A stretch of 64,000 nt of DNA. Source: Candidatus Sulfopaludibacter sp. (lineage in GTDB: Bacteria; Acidobacteriota; Terriglobia; Bryobacterales; Bryobacteraceae). Position 1 is the first letter of the stretch; every line of letters starts with the position of its first letter. A model generated the notes under the pieces. That model saw only the letters and a program-made list of their open reading frames with translations. It was not told the DNA's origin and searched no databases. The stretch spans positions 85,422 to 149,421 of the forward strand of contig JARLGM010000001.1 of the NCBI GenBank assembly GCA_031292755.1, read 5' to 3'. The position numbers and the translations under genes are program-made. Below, one piece after another: positions 19,132-27,148 of the stretch.

Positions 19132-19161
19132 ATTCTACTACAGAAGTTTGTGGTGGGCCAA
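19132..19161 (-). promoter_or_regulatory. Promoter of the BlaI gene with candidate BlaI operator
   Basis: On the minus strand TTGGCC (19161-19156) and TAGAAT (19137-19132) are 18 bases apart and can serve as -35 and -10. The plus-strand sequence TACTACA (19136-19142), six bases, TGTGGTG (19149-19155) is an imperfect palindrome matching at five of seven arm positions. ACTACA/TGTAGT is the classical BlaI/MecI half-site. The site covers the spacer and touches the -10, a suitable place for self-repression. Confidence 0.45.
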
Positions 19162-19171
19162 GAGGACGGTC

Positions 19172-21895
19172 TTACTCCTGCCGCAATGCCGTGGCCGGGT
19201 CAATGCGCAGCGACTGGCGGGCGGGGATGTAACAGGCCACCAGGGCGAGCGTGCCCAGCAGGACCGGAGCGCCGACGAGCAGTACGGGATCGGAATCGCT
19301 CATGCCGGCGGTTTGGGCGATCTGGAAGAGGACGGCGGAGAGAGCGCGCATTCCGGCGCGGGCCAGCAGGATTCCAATCGCCGATCCAATAAGGACGAGA
19401 ACGGCGGCCTCTTTGATTACCAGGCCGATCACATCGCCATGCCCCGCGCCGAGAGCCACGCGGATACCGATCTCGCGGCGGCGGCGCGCCACCGAATAGG
19501 CGGTAACGCCGGCCAGCCCCACGGCGGCCAGAATGAGTCCGCAGACGCCGATCAGGCCGTAGGTCCAGAGCGCCACTTTAACGGGAAACATGGTTTCCTC
19601 GATCTGCGCGATCATGCTGTGCGGGTCGAATGGCGTGACTTTATCGTCCATGGCGGCGACTTCCCTCCGGACGGCGGCGATGGCATCGACTCCCGGAACC
19701 GCTCGCACAATCAAAATCATGCCGTGGAACGTAGAGCGGGCATAATCCGCCGGACGCAGCGGCAGGTAGATGACGCCGGGCGCGTCGGCAGCCTTGGCGA
19801 CGATCCCTTCGCGCACATTGCGCGCCACGCCGATGACTTGCACCACGCGCGTCCTGCCGACGGTGCCCTGATGGCTCTTGCCGCCGCCCACGACGAAGGT
19901 TGGGACCGACTCGTCGCCGATCTCGAACCGGCGTCCAATGGGGTTTTGGTTCTTCCAGCAGGTCTCCGCCAGTTTCTCGCTGACAATGGCCACGGCGGAA
20001 TCGTCGCGCTCCTCTTCCTGGCGGAAAGAGCGGCCACTGAGGATGGGGATGCCCAGCGTGGTGAAGAAATCGCGCTGCACCGTATAGCGCCGGCCGGAGC
20101 GGATTTCTTTGGCGCCCGACGGCTGCAGCATGTAGAACGTGGTGCCCGGTTTGCCGATCATGGTCATGGTTACCGAATCGGCCAGGCTGGCCGCGGTAAA
20201 GGAGGGCACGCGTCTAAGGCGGTCCAGCAGATTGCGGAAGAATGTGGTGGTCTGTTCCGGGGAATAGCCGTCGCGCAAAGGGTCGATCGAGATCAGGTAG
20301 AGATTGCGGGTCTCGAATCCGGCATCGGGCGCGGCGATCTTCTGGTGGCCCATCACCAGGTATCCGGTGATCAGTAGCAGGGACAGAGATCCGGCCACTT
20401 CGGAGAGCACCAGGCAGTTGCGCAGGCTCAGGCGGCGGAAGCGGGGAAGTCGGACATTGCCGCCTTCTTTCAGTGCCGGAGTCAGGTCCACGTGCGTCGC
20501 TTGCAGGGCGGGCATCAATCCAAAGACGATGCCGGTGAAAGCGCTCAGCGCGATGGTGAACAGCAGAACGCGCCCATCCGGCGCTAGCTGGAAGGTGAGC
20601 GGCATGGGGTAAGGCATCTTTTCCCTGGAGGCAAGACTCATCAGGATGGAGGCGAACAGGAACCCTAGCGCACCCGCCGCGGTAGCCACAATCATGCTTT
20701 CGGTGAGCAGTTGGCGAACCAGGCGCGGACGGCTGGCGCCCAATGCCAGGCGGATGGCAATCTCCTTGCGGCGCTCGCCGGCGCGCGCCAGCATCATATT
20801 GATCACGTTGGAAATGGCGATCAGCAGGATCATGCCCCCGAGCACACCCATGAAACCGGTGAGAAGCGGGCGGTCCTCTTTGCGGATGGGCAGCATCTTG
20901 CCGGCGGGCAGCAGGGTGACACGGCGGTATTTGTTTTCGCGATTGGGGTCGCCGTAGTCCTGCTCGAGTTGGAGGGCGATGGTTTCGAGCTGCGATTCGG
21001 CGCGCGCTTCGGAAATTCCCGGTCGCAGGCGGCCGACCACATGGAAAATGGCGGCATCGTGCCGCCCCAGCGCGTGGTCCGCCAACTCCGGCGCGATGCC
21101 CTGGATGGAAAGCGGCAGCCAAAGGTCCGAAGCATAAATCATGGGAGACGCGCCGGCGAAATCTTCGGGGCCGACCCCCAGAATGGTGCAGGGATGACCG
21201 TTGATGCGCAGGGACTTGCCAACGATGGCCGGGTCGAAGCCCAGATGATTCCGCCAGAAGCCGTAGCTCACCACCACGCGCGGTTCGGTACCGGGCCGCT
21301 CGTCTTCGACGCGGAAGAAGCGACCGAGCGCGGAATGGATGCCGAGCATTTCGAAGTAGGATGCGCTGACGATGTGGCCCCAGGTGCGCACGGTGCGGCC
21401 CTCGACGGCGATACCCAGCGGCACGGGCGCAATGTAAGCGAGCGAGCCTGTGAACAGGTCGCTGCGGTCGCGGTAGCGCTGATAATTGAGATACGAAGTG
21501 GGTGGCTCCACGAGCACGAGTTCATCGGGCTGGCGGACCGCCGGCACGTCACGGCCGATGAAGCCGTTCAGTTCACTGAAGCCGGCGGTGGCTACTCCGA
21601 TGCCGAGCGTAAGGGAAACCAGGGCGACGGCGGTGAATCCGCGCGAGGCGGACAGCGAGCGCATGCCGTAACTCAGATCCTGCCGGAATTCGGAAGCGTA
21701 CTCGGCGGGAAGGCGCATGGCGATGTCGAGGAGTAGGCGCAGAAGTCCCCACACGCCCAGACTGCGCCAGGTGGGTTCGATGGCTGCTTCGCCGGTTTGC
21801 AGCATTTCTTCGCCGTACGCATTTTGGAACTCGTAGGGGAAGGCGCGGGCCAGGCTGCGGTACACACGGAGACTGAGGCTGACGCGGCGATTCAT
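19172..21895 (-). CDS. ADOP-type ABC transporter permease (MacB/FtsX-like), 907 aa
   Basis: The product fits the acidobacterial duplicated orphan permease family. It has an N-terminal helical ADOP domain (about 1-80, with VYRSLARAFPYEFQNAYGEEM), then two MacB-like periplasmic domains and two FtsX cores, giving about eight membrane helices in groups near 100, 370-510, and 780-900. The motif GERRKEIAIRLALGASRPRL and its second copy RRREIGIRVALGAGHGDV mark the two cores. No ATPase gene is adjacent, which is usual for this family. The ATG at 21895 has AAAGGAAGG upstream and overlaps the PadR stop by four bases, so expression is coupled to the regulator. Confidence 0.9.
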   Translation of the reverse strand: MNRRVSLSLRVYRSLARAFPYEFQNAYGEEMLQTGEAAIEPTWRSLGVWGLLRLLLDIAMRLPAEYASEFRQDLSYGMRSLSASRGFTAVALVSLTLGIGVATAGFSELNGFIGRDVPAVRQPDELVLVEPPTSYLNYQRYRDRSDLFTGSLAYIAPVPLGIAVEGRTVRTWGHIVSASYFEMLGIHSALGRFFRVEDERPGTEPRVVVSYGFWRNHLGFDPAIVGKSLRINGHPCTILGVGPEDFAGASPMIYASDLWLPLSIQGIAPELADHALGRHDAAIFHVVGRLRPGISEARAESQLETIALQLEQDYGDPNRENKYRRVTLLPAGKMLPIRKEDRPLLTGFMGVLGGMILLIAISNVINMMLARAGERRKEIAIRLALGASRPRLVRQLLTESMIVATAAGALGFLFASILMSLASREKMPYPMPLTFQLAPDGRVLLFTIALSAFTGIVFGLMPALQATHVDLTPALKEGGNVRLPRFRRLSLRNCLVLSEVAGSLSLLLITGYLVMGHQKIAAPDAGFETRNLYLISIDPLRDGYSPEQTTTFFRNLLDRLRRVPSFTAASLADSVTMTMIGKPGTTFYMLQPSGAKEIRSGRRYTVQRDFFTTLGIPILSGRSFRQEEERDDSAVAIVSEKLAETCWKNQNPIGRRFEIGDESVPTFVVGGGKSHQGTVGRTRVVQVIGVARNVREGIVAKAADAPGVIYLPLRPADYARSTFHGMILIVRAVPGVDAIAAVRREVAAMDDKVTPFDPHSMIAQIEETMFPVKVALWTYGLIGVCGLILAAVGLAGVTAYSVARRRREIGIRVALGAGHGDVIGLVIKEAAVLVLIGSAIGILLARAGMRALSAVLFQIAQTAGMSDSDPVLLVGAPVLLGTLALVACYIPARQSLRIDPATALRQE

Positions 21896-22245
21896 GAGAG
21901 TGCCTTCCTTTCGCTGAGGCGCTTGGAGCGGATGACGCGGACCAGGTCTTCCAGGCGGCGGCTCTCGGCGTCGAGCACGCGGCGCCCCAGGGATGTGAGG
22001 CGATAGTAGCGGCGCCGGGGATCGTCCAGCGCGGCGGCGGGACGCCGGCTGGATTCTTCGATGAGGCCGGAGTCCATCAGCCGCTTGATGGTGCCGTAAA
22101 GCGTGGCGGGCCACAGGCGAACTTTGCCACCGGTACGTTCCAGCACCTCCTGCATAATGCCGTAGCCGTGTTGCTCCTGATCCGCCAGGCACAGCAGGAC
22201 ATGGAACCAGTGCGGCTTCAGCGGGAGGAAGGTATCGGGCTTCAT
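21892..22245 (-). CDS. PadR-family transcriptional regulator
   Basis: The 117-residue protein is a PadR winged helix with a short C-terminal dimerisation helix: HWFHVLLCLADQEQHGYGIM, then LWPATLYGTIKRLMDSGLIEE and the wing DDPRRRYYRLTSLGRRVL. PadR genes next to ADOP permeases normally control them. The start at 22245 was chosen because it begins a typical PadR N-terminus and sits just beyond a clear promoter; upstream codons would run into the divergent MFS gene. The ATGA overlap with the permease gene shows an operon. A palindromic operator overlaps its promoter. Confidence 0.9.
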   Translation of the reverse strand: MKPDTFLPLKPHWFHVLLCLADQEQHGYGIMQEVLERTGGKVRLWPATLYGTIKRLMDSGLIEESSRRPAAALDDPRRRYYRLTSLGRRVLDAESRRLEDLVRVIRSKRLSERKALS

Positions 22246-22287
22246 ATATATCAATCGATATATATATCGCCTGAGAGCACGAGTCAA
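22244..22287 (-). promoter_or_regulatory. padR-ADOP promoter with palindromic operator
   Basis: On the minus strand TTGACT (22287-22282), 17 bases, TATATA (22264-22259) form a near-consensus promoter. ATATATATC (22244-22252) and GATATATAT (22257-22265) are a perfect nine-base inverted repeat with a four-base centre that covers the -10, the predicted start site near 22252 and the beginning of the ATG at 22245. PadR binding here would block its own transcription, and the leader would be only about seven bases. Confidence 0.65.
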
Positions 22288-22304
22288 GCGGCTCTGAAAC
22301 GCGT

Positions 22305-22310
22305 TATACT
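22305..22310 (+). promoter_or_regulatory. -10 box of the FucP-type transporter gene
   Basis: TATACT lies ten bases before the ATG at 22321, so the transcript would start three to four bases before the coding sequence. No Shine-Dalgarno sequence is visible and no good -35 is seen. It lies only 18 bases from the -35 of the divergent padR promoter. Confidence 0.4.
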
Positions 22311-22320
22311 GGCGGTCCCC

Positions 22321-23541
22321 ATGCCCACGCAACAAAAGACAGGGTTTGCTCTGGCGGTAGTCACCACGGTTTTCTTCATGTGGGGCTTCGTCACCGTGCT
22401 CAACGACATTCTGGTGCCGCACCTGAAGGCGCTTTTCGACCTGAATTACACCCAAACCATGTTGATTCAGTTCACCTTCTTTTCGGCGTATTTTCTGATG
22501 GCCACGCCGTCGTCGCGCATTCTGGCGCACATGGGCTACCAGATGTCGATCGTGCTGGGGCTGGGCGTAATGGGGCTGGGCGCCATGATGTTCGTGCCCG
22601 CGGCATCGCTGGCTTCGTATCCCCTCTTTCTGCTGGCTTTGTGGGTGCTGGCGTCGGGGATCACGCTCCTGCAGGTGGCCGCCAACCCGTATGTGGCGCA
22701 ACTGGGGCCGGCGGATAAAGGGTCCAGCCGTCTGAATCTGGCGCAGGCGTTCAACTCGCTGGGTACGACGCTGGCGCCGTTTCTGGGCGGTCTGCTGATT
22801 CTTTCGGATCACAATGGCCCGGCGGCGGCCGGTTTGAAAACGGCCGAAGCCAACGCGGTGAAGCTGCCGTACGTGGGAATCGCGCTTACGTTGTTTGTTC
22901 TGGCGGCTGCGATTTCGCGCTTTCGCTTGCCGGCGCTGCCGGACATCGAAGAAAGTTACGGCATCAGCGCCGGCGACAGCATCTGGAAGCATCGCCACCT
23001 CGTACTGGGCGCCCTGGGCATCTTTTTGTATGTGGGCGCGGAGGTTTCGATCGGCAGCTTTCTGGTTAATTATTTTTCGCAGGCCAATATCGGCGGGCTC
23101 ACCGAGCGGGCGGCTGCGGGCTATGTTTCGTTCTATTGGGGAGGCGCCATGATCGGCCGGTTCGTGGGGTCGGCTGTTTTGCGGAAGGCGCCTCCGGGCA
23201 AGGTGTTGGGCGCGGCGGCGCTGATTGCGTCGGCGCTGGTCTGGACTACAGTTGCGACCAGCGGTAGCGTCGCCATGTGGAGCGTGATTGCGGTGGGCAT
23301 GTTCAATTCGGTGATGTTTCCGACCATTTTCACGCTGGGCATTGCGGATCTGGGTCCGCTCACCGCGAGAGGCTCGGGGCTGCTGATCCAGGCGATTGTG
23401 GGCGGCGCGCTGCTGCCGATGCTGCAGGGCGTGCTGGCCGATTCCATCGGCATTCACATGGCTTTCGCGATGCCGGCGCTCTGCTATCTGTATATCGTTT
23501 TTTACGGCTTCAAGGGGTCGCGAGTAGTGCGGCATGCGTAG
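22321..23541 (+). CDS. FucP-type sugar:proton MFS transporter
   Basis: The 406-residue inner-membrane protein has about twelve hydrophobic helices. Signatures of the FucP/GluP group are FFMWGFVTVLNDILVPHLK in helix 1, LLQVAANPYVAQLGP in the fourth to fifth helix region and SRLNLAQAFNSLGTTLAP. These transporters take up fucose, glucose, galactose or related sugars with protons. It heads a plus-strand group with a second sugar transporter and a ROK kinase, together forming an uptake and phosphorylation route. The ATG at 22321 starts the conserved N-terminus; the open frame upstream to 22168 lies inside the PadR gene and is rejected. Confidence 0.88.
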   Translation: MPTQQKTGFALAVVTTVFFMWGFVTVLNDILVPHLKALFDLNYTQTMLIQFTFFSAYFLMATPSSRILAHMGYQMSIVLGLGVMGLGAMMFVPAASLASYPLFLLALWVLASGITLLQVAANPYVAQLGPADKGSSRLNLAQAFNSLGTTLAPFLGGLLILSDHNGPAAAGLKTAEANAVKLPYVGIALTLFVLAAAISRFRLPALPDIEESYGISAGDSIWKHRHLVLGALGIFLYVGAEVSIGSFLVNYFSQANIGGLTERAAAGYVSFYWGGAMIGRFVGSAVLRKAPPGKVLGAAALIASALVWTTVATSGSVAMWSVIAVGMFNSVMFPTIFTLGIADLGPLTARGSGLLIQAIVGGALLPMLQGVLADSIGIHMAFAMPALCYLYIVFYGFKGSRVVRHA

Positions 23542-23556
23542 CGAGGCGTTGTTTAG

Positions 23557-24885
23557 ATGAACAAAAACGGGACCATGATGAAGAGCTCGATTGTGGCGGC
23601 GCTGGGCGGGCTGCTGTTCGGGTTCGATACGGCGGTGATCGCCGGGGCTACCGGGGCGTTGACGACGCAATACGGCCTGAATTCCTACACACTGGGGCTG
23701 ACGGTTTCGGCGGCACTGTTCGGAACGATAGTCGGGGCAATGTTTGGCGGAATTCCGGGCGACGTGTACGGGCGCCGCGCCAGCCTGCGGATCACCGCGA
23801 TGTTGTACCTGGTCTCGGCGCTGGGATGCGCTTTTGCTTTTAACTGGGATTTCTTCGTGGTGTCACGCTTCATCGGCGGTCTGGGGATTGGCGCCTCCTC
23901 GGTGCTGGGACCGATGTACATTGCGGAGATCGCGCCTCCGCGGAAGCGCGGGCGGTTGGTGGGCATGTTCCAGTTCAATATCGTCTTCGGCATTCTGCTG
24001 GCTTACTTTTCCAATTACATTGTGGGGACGATGGGACTGGGCGATGCCGAGTGGCGCTGGAAGTTAGGCGTGCCGGCGATTCCCGCCGCGATTTTTCTGC
24101 TGCTGCTGCTCACCATTCCGGAGAGCCCGCGCTGGCTGGCGCGGCAGGGACGCCTGGCCGAGGCTGAAACCGTGCTGCGCGAGGGCGGCGACGAAAATTA
24201 CCGGGAGGATCTGGCGCAGATTGTGGGCTCGCTGGATACGCGCCACGGCGGTTCGGACGAGGCGCTATTCCAGCACAAATACCGTTTTCCGATCTTCCTG
24301 GCGGTTTCCATCGGAATGTTCAACCAGTTTTCCGGTATCAACGCCATCCTTTATTACTTGAACGATATTTTCGCCAAGGCGGGCTTCACCAAGGTGTCGG
24401 CCGATCTGCAATCGGTGGCCATCGGCGCCACCAACCTGCTGTTCACGGTACTGGCCATGTCGGTGATCGATAAGCTGGGGCGGAAGAAACTACTGTTGAT
24501 CGGCGCGGTGGGTACATCGGTGGCGCTGGGCGGGGTGGCGGCGATCTTCCTGTCGGGAACGCATCAGGAGTTGCTGGTGTGGTGCCTGGTGGGCTTCATT
24601 GCCTTTTTCGCATTTTCGCAGGGGGCGGTGATCTGGGTTTACCTGAGCGAAGTATTTCCCACCCGCGTGCGGGCGAAAGGGCAGAGCCTGGGCAGTTTCA
24701 CGCATTGGATTATGAACGCGGCAATTTCTTTCATTTTTCCCACGCTGGCGGCGAAATCGGGAGGCATACCGTTTGTCTTCTTCGCGGTGATGATGGCGGT
24801 GCAATTCTTCGTGGTGCTTTTGGTGTACCCGGAAACCGCGGGCAAGTCACTGGAAGAAATGCAGAAGAATTTGGGAATCGAGTAA
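23557..24885 (+). CDS. Sugar porter family MFS transporter
   Basis: The 442-residue protein has twelve predicted membrane helices and the sugar-porter fingerprints: GGLLFGFDTAVIAGA in helix 1, GDVYGRR between helices 2 and 3, PESPRWLARQGR after helix 6, FNQFSGINAILYY in helix 7, and PETAGKSLEEMQ at the end. It should carry a monosaccharide such as glucose, xylose or arabinose. It starts 15 bases after the FucP-type gene and is followed by a short CGCGGAG repeat and the ROK kinase gene. ATG at 23557 lacks a strong ribosome binding site; a second in-frame ATG occurs at 23575. Confidence 0.9.
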   Translation: MNKNGTMMKSSIVAALGGLLFGFDTAVIAGATGALTTQYGLNSYTLGLTVSAALFGTIVGAMFGGIPGDVYGRRASLRITAMLYLVSALGCAFAFNWDFFVVSRFIGGLGIGASSVLGPMYIAEIAPPRKRGRLVGMFQFNIVFGILLAYFSNYIVGTMGLGDAEWRWKLGVPAIPAAIFLLLLLTIPESPRWLARQGRLAEAETVLREGGDENYREDLAQIVGSLDTRHGGSDEALFQHKYRFPIFLAVSIGMFNQFSGINAILYYLNDIFAKAGFTKVSADLQSVAIGATNLLFTVLAMSVIDKLGRKKLLLIGAVGTSVALGGVAAIFLSGTHQELLVWCLVGFIAFFAFSQGAVIWVYLSEVFPTRVRAKGQSLGSFTHWIMNAAISFIFPTLAAKSGGIPFVFFAVMMAVQFFVVLLVYPETAGKSLEEMQKNLGIE

Positions 24886-24905
24886 GGGGGACAGCAGCCC
24901 TTCAA

Positions 24906-24940
24906 CGCGGAGACGCGGAGGTTTCGCGGAGTGCGCGGAG
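24906..24940. repeat. Short intergenic CGCGGAG repeat
   Basis: CGCGGAG occurs four times, at 24906, 24914, 24925 and 24934, in the 90 bases between the sugar porter and kinase genes. Irregular CGCGGAG repeats of this kind are scattered between genes in many soil and aquatic bacteria and are sometimes miscalled as genes. Its role is unknown. Confidence 0.6.
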
Positions 24941-24975
24941 AACAGATGAGAACAGTTTGGGTACTGAGTTGAGAC

Positions 24976-25926
24976 ATGGCGACTAAAACCATAGGAGTCG
25001 ATATTGGCGGCACGAAAGTTGCCGCGGGATTAGTGGATGCGAGCGGGGAGATCACCTGCAAATCGCGCGTGCCGATGGCATCCACGGGCGACGCCGCTGC
25101 CGGCTTGGCCTCCGTGGAGACCGCGATCGACGCTATTTTTGAGCAGGCGCCGGAAGCGCGGACCGAAGTGACGGGCATAGGAATCTGCGCGCCCGGACCC
25201 TTGGATCCCAAGACGGGCGTCATTCTGAATCCGCCGAATGTTCCCTGCTGGCGGAACTATCCGCTGGCGGCGGAGATCGAGCGGGTGTTCCACGTTCCGG
25301 CGCGGGTGGACAACGACGCCAACGCCGCGGGTCTGGCCGAGGCGCTGTGGGGCGCGGGCATCGGGTACACCAATGTGTTCTTTGCCATTCTGGGTACGGG
25401 GATTGGCACCGGTATCGTTTTCGACCGCAAGATTTACCACGGCCGGACCGGCAGCGCGGCGGAAGGCGGGCACGTAACCATCAACTTCAACGGGCCGGTC
25501 TGCGGCTGCGGCAAACGTGGCTGCATCGAAAGGTATGCCTCCGGTCCGAATATTGCGCGGCGAACCCGCGAGCGGCTGCCGGGCGGAGAAAGGTCGGCGA
25601 TTCTGGAGCTGGCGGGCAGTCTGGATGCAGTTCGGGCGGAGCACGTGGGCGAGGCATTTCGCGCGGGCGATGCGGTAGCACGAGAGATAGTGACCGAGAC
25701 CGCGCACCTACTGACCATCTGGCTGGGCACCATTGTGGACCTGCTGGAACCGGACGTGATGGTGGTGGGCGGTGGCGTGGCGGAACTGATGAGTTCGTTC
25801 TTTGACGACATGCGGTCCGGACTGAAGAATTGGGCGATCAATCAGCGCGCCGGGGAAATTCCTTTAGTGTTGGCGCGTTACGGCTCGGAGGCGGGTATCG
25901 CCGGGGCCGCCGCCTTGTGCCGGTAG
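24976..25926 (+). CDS. ROK-family sugar kinase (glucokinase-like)
   Basis: The 316-residue product has the ATP-binding GVDIGGTKVAAGLVD at its N-terminus, the sugar site VDNDANAAGLAE (about 113-124), the second phosphate loop AILGTGIGTGIVFD, and the ROK zinc motif CGCGKRGCIE. These residues are all intact. The usual reaction is ATP-dependent phosphorylation of glucose or another hexose at C6 in the cytoplasm. Its place after two sugar transporters supports that role. The start is separated from the sugar porter gene by 90 bases and lacks a good ribosome binding site. Confidence 0.9.
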   Translation: MATKTIGVDIGGTKVAAGLVDASGEITCKSRVPMASTGDAAAGLASVETAIDAIFEQAPEARTEVTGIGICAPGPLDPKTGVILNPPNVPCWRNYPLAAEIERVFHVPARVDNDANAAGLAEALWGAGIGYTNVFFAILGTGIGTGIVFDRKIYHGRTGSAAEGGHVTINFNGPVCGCGKRGCIERYASGPNIARRTRERLPGGERSAILELAGSLDAVRAEHVGEAFRAGDAVAREIVTETAHLLTIWLGTIVDLLEPDVMVVGGGVAELMSSFFDDMRSGLKNWAINQRAGEIPLVLARYGSEAGIAGAAALCR

Positions 25927-25945
25927 CGCCTCGCAAGCGGAACGC

Positions 25946-25951
25946 TATAAT
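25946..25951 (+). promoter_or_regulatory. Consensus -10 box, probably leaderless transcript
   Basis: TATAAT lies eight bases before the ATG at 25960. The expected transcription start falls on or next to the start codon. No Shine-Dalgarno sequence is present, and no good -35 is seen at the normal distance. Confidence 0.5.
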
Positions 25952-25959
25952 TACGCAAT

Positions 25960-26544
25960 ATGCGGATGCTTGCGTTGCTCCTGGCCGTTTCCGGACTGTT
26001 CGCGGCGGACGATTTCACGGTGTACGAATTGCTTGCGCCTGCGAGTCATTCGTTTGACATCATTTACGACGTGACGCAGACGCGCGAGGGATCGCCATAC
26101 TTCTACAATCCGATTCGCCCTGGCTCGGTGGCGACCAATGAGCGGGCCATCGATCTGGCCACCGGCAAAGTGCTGGAACTGGCCGTGGTGGATGGCAAGG
26201 CGGCGAAAGCCGCCGGCGGCGTGGGCGCGCGCACGGCGGATGACGCGCAGTATCTGCGGGTGAAACTGCTGCGTCCGGTGCCGAAGAGCGCGGAGACGCG
26301 GATCCGCATTTACAAGACGTATACCGATCCGCCGTCCTATTACGAGAAGGATGACGGATTTGTGTTTGACCGTCCGCTGGGCATCAAGCGCAACGTGGTA
26401 GTGCTGCCGAAAGGGTACGACCTGGTGGGTTCGGCCTCGCCCGCGATTGTGTCCACGGATACCGACGGGCGCATCCGCCTGAGCTTTCTGAACGACCGGA
26501 ACGATCAACTGCCCGTTCGCATCGTGGGGAGGAAAGTGAAATGA
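25960..26544 (+). CDS. Secreted hypothetical protein, first of two paralogues
   Basis: The 194-residue product has a signal peptide (about 1-15) and a mostly beta mature part. It is not recognised as a named family. Its second half, from IRIYKTYTDPPSYY to NDRNDQLPVRIVG, aligns along its length with the next gene product (EETYTDPVGYAV to NIRNDQLAVTI), so the two are tandem duplicates that have diverged. The gene probably begins a three-gene operon with its paralogue and the heavy-metal-binding protein. ATG at 25960 is taken because a consensus -10 stands just upstream. Confidence 0.75.
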   Translation: MRMLALLLAVSGLFAADDFTVYELLAPASHSFDIIYDVTQTREGSPYFYNPIRPGSVATNERAIDLATGKVLELAVVDGKAAKAAGGVGARTADDAQYLRVKLLRPVPKSAETRIRIYKTYTDPPSYYEKDDGFVFDRPLGIKRNVVVLPKGYDLVGSASPAIVSTDTDGRIRLSFLNDRNDQLPVRIVGRKVK

Positions 26545-27146
26545 GGTTCCTGCTGTTACTGGCGCCCGCGCTGCTTGTGGCTCAGTCTAATTTCCATCGC
26601 GCCGCGCAGGACCTGGAAATTCGTTACTGGCTGCTGGATCCGGCGGGCCATCAGTTCCGCATCTCGCACGATTTCACGGTGACTCGCGTGGGGCAGAAGA
26701 GCGTACACAGTTTCGTGCGCAAGGGCAGCACCGTAGCGCCCGATTCGAAGATGTTCGACCTGGATACCGGCGAACCGCTGCCCACGCACGTGGTGACTGG
26801 CAAGAGCGTCAACGCGCTGGGCTACTATCCGACGCCCACCGATCCCGATTCCGTAGTGGTGCAGGGCGACCTGCCGCAAGCCGTGGGCGAGGGCCAATCG
26901 GTCCGCATCCGGGTGGAGGAAACGTACACCGATCCGGTGGGCTATGCCGTGAAGAACGGCGAACTGGTGTGGACTCGCACGCTCGGACGTCCCTTGAATT
27001 ATGTGACGCTGCCGGAGGGCTGGACGCTGGCCAGCGTCAACACGCCGGCGATTATTACGCTCGACGCGCAGGGCCGCACGATGCTGCGATTTGCCAATAT
27101 CCGCAACGATCAGCTCGCGGTGACCATCAAAGCGAAGAAGCGGTGA
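26541..27146 (+). CDS. Secreted hypothetical protein, second of two paralogues
   Basis: The 201-residue product has a signal peptide (1-15, ending near LLVAQ) and the same order of segments as the preceding protein: a beta-rich N-terminal half, then RIRVEETYTDPVGY, VWTRTLGRPLNYVTLP and a C-terminal ANIRNDQLAVTI. The start overlaps the upstream stop by four bases (ATGA), so translation is coupled. The function is unknown. Exported, paired, and co-transcribed with a metal-binding-motif protein, it may act in the periplasm or at the surface. Confidence 0.75.
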   Translation: MRFLLLLAPALLVAQSNFHRAAQDLEIRYWLLDPAGHQFRISHDFTVTRVGQKSVHSFVRKGSTVAPDSKMFDLDTGEPLPTHVVTGKSVNALGYYPTPTDPDSVVVQGDLPQAVGEGQSVRIRVEETYTDPVGYAVKNGELVWTRTLGRPLNYVTLPEGWTLASVNTPAIITLDAQGRTMLRFANIRNDQLAVTIKAKKR

Positions 27147-27148
27147 GA

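Noticed and set aside
19127..20377. A 416-codon plus-strand frame
   Set aside because: It lies antisense to the ADOP permease gene and has no recognisable domains.
22246..23670. Long minus-strand frame fused in front of PadR
   Set aside because: The upstream 475 codons are antisense to the FucP-type gene and the start of the next gene; PadR begins at 22245.
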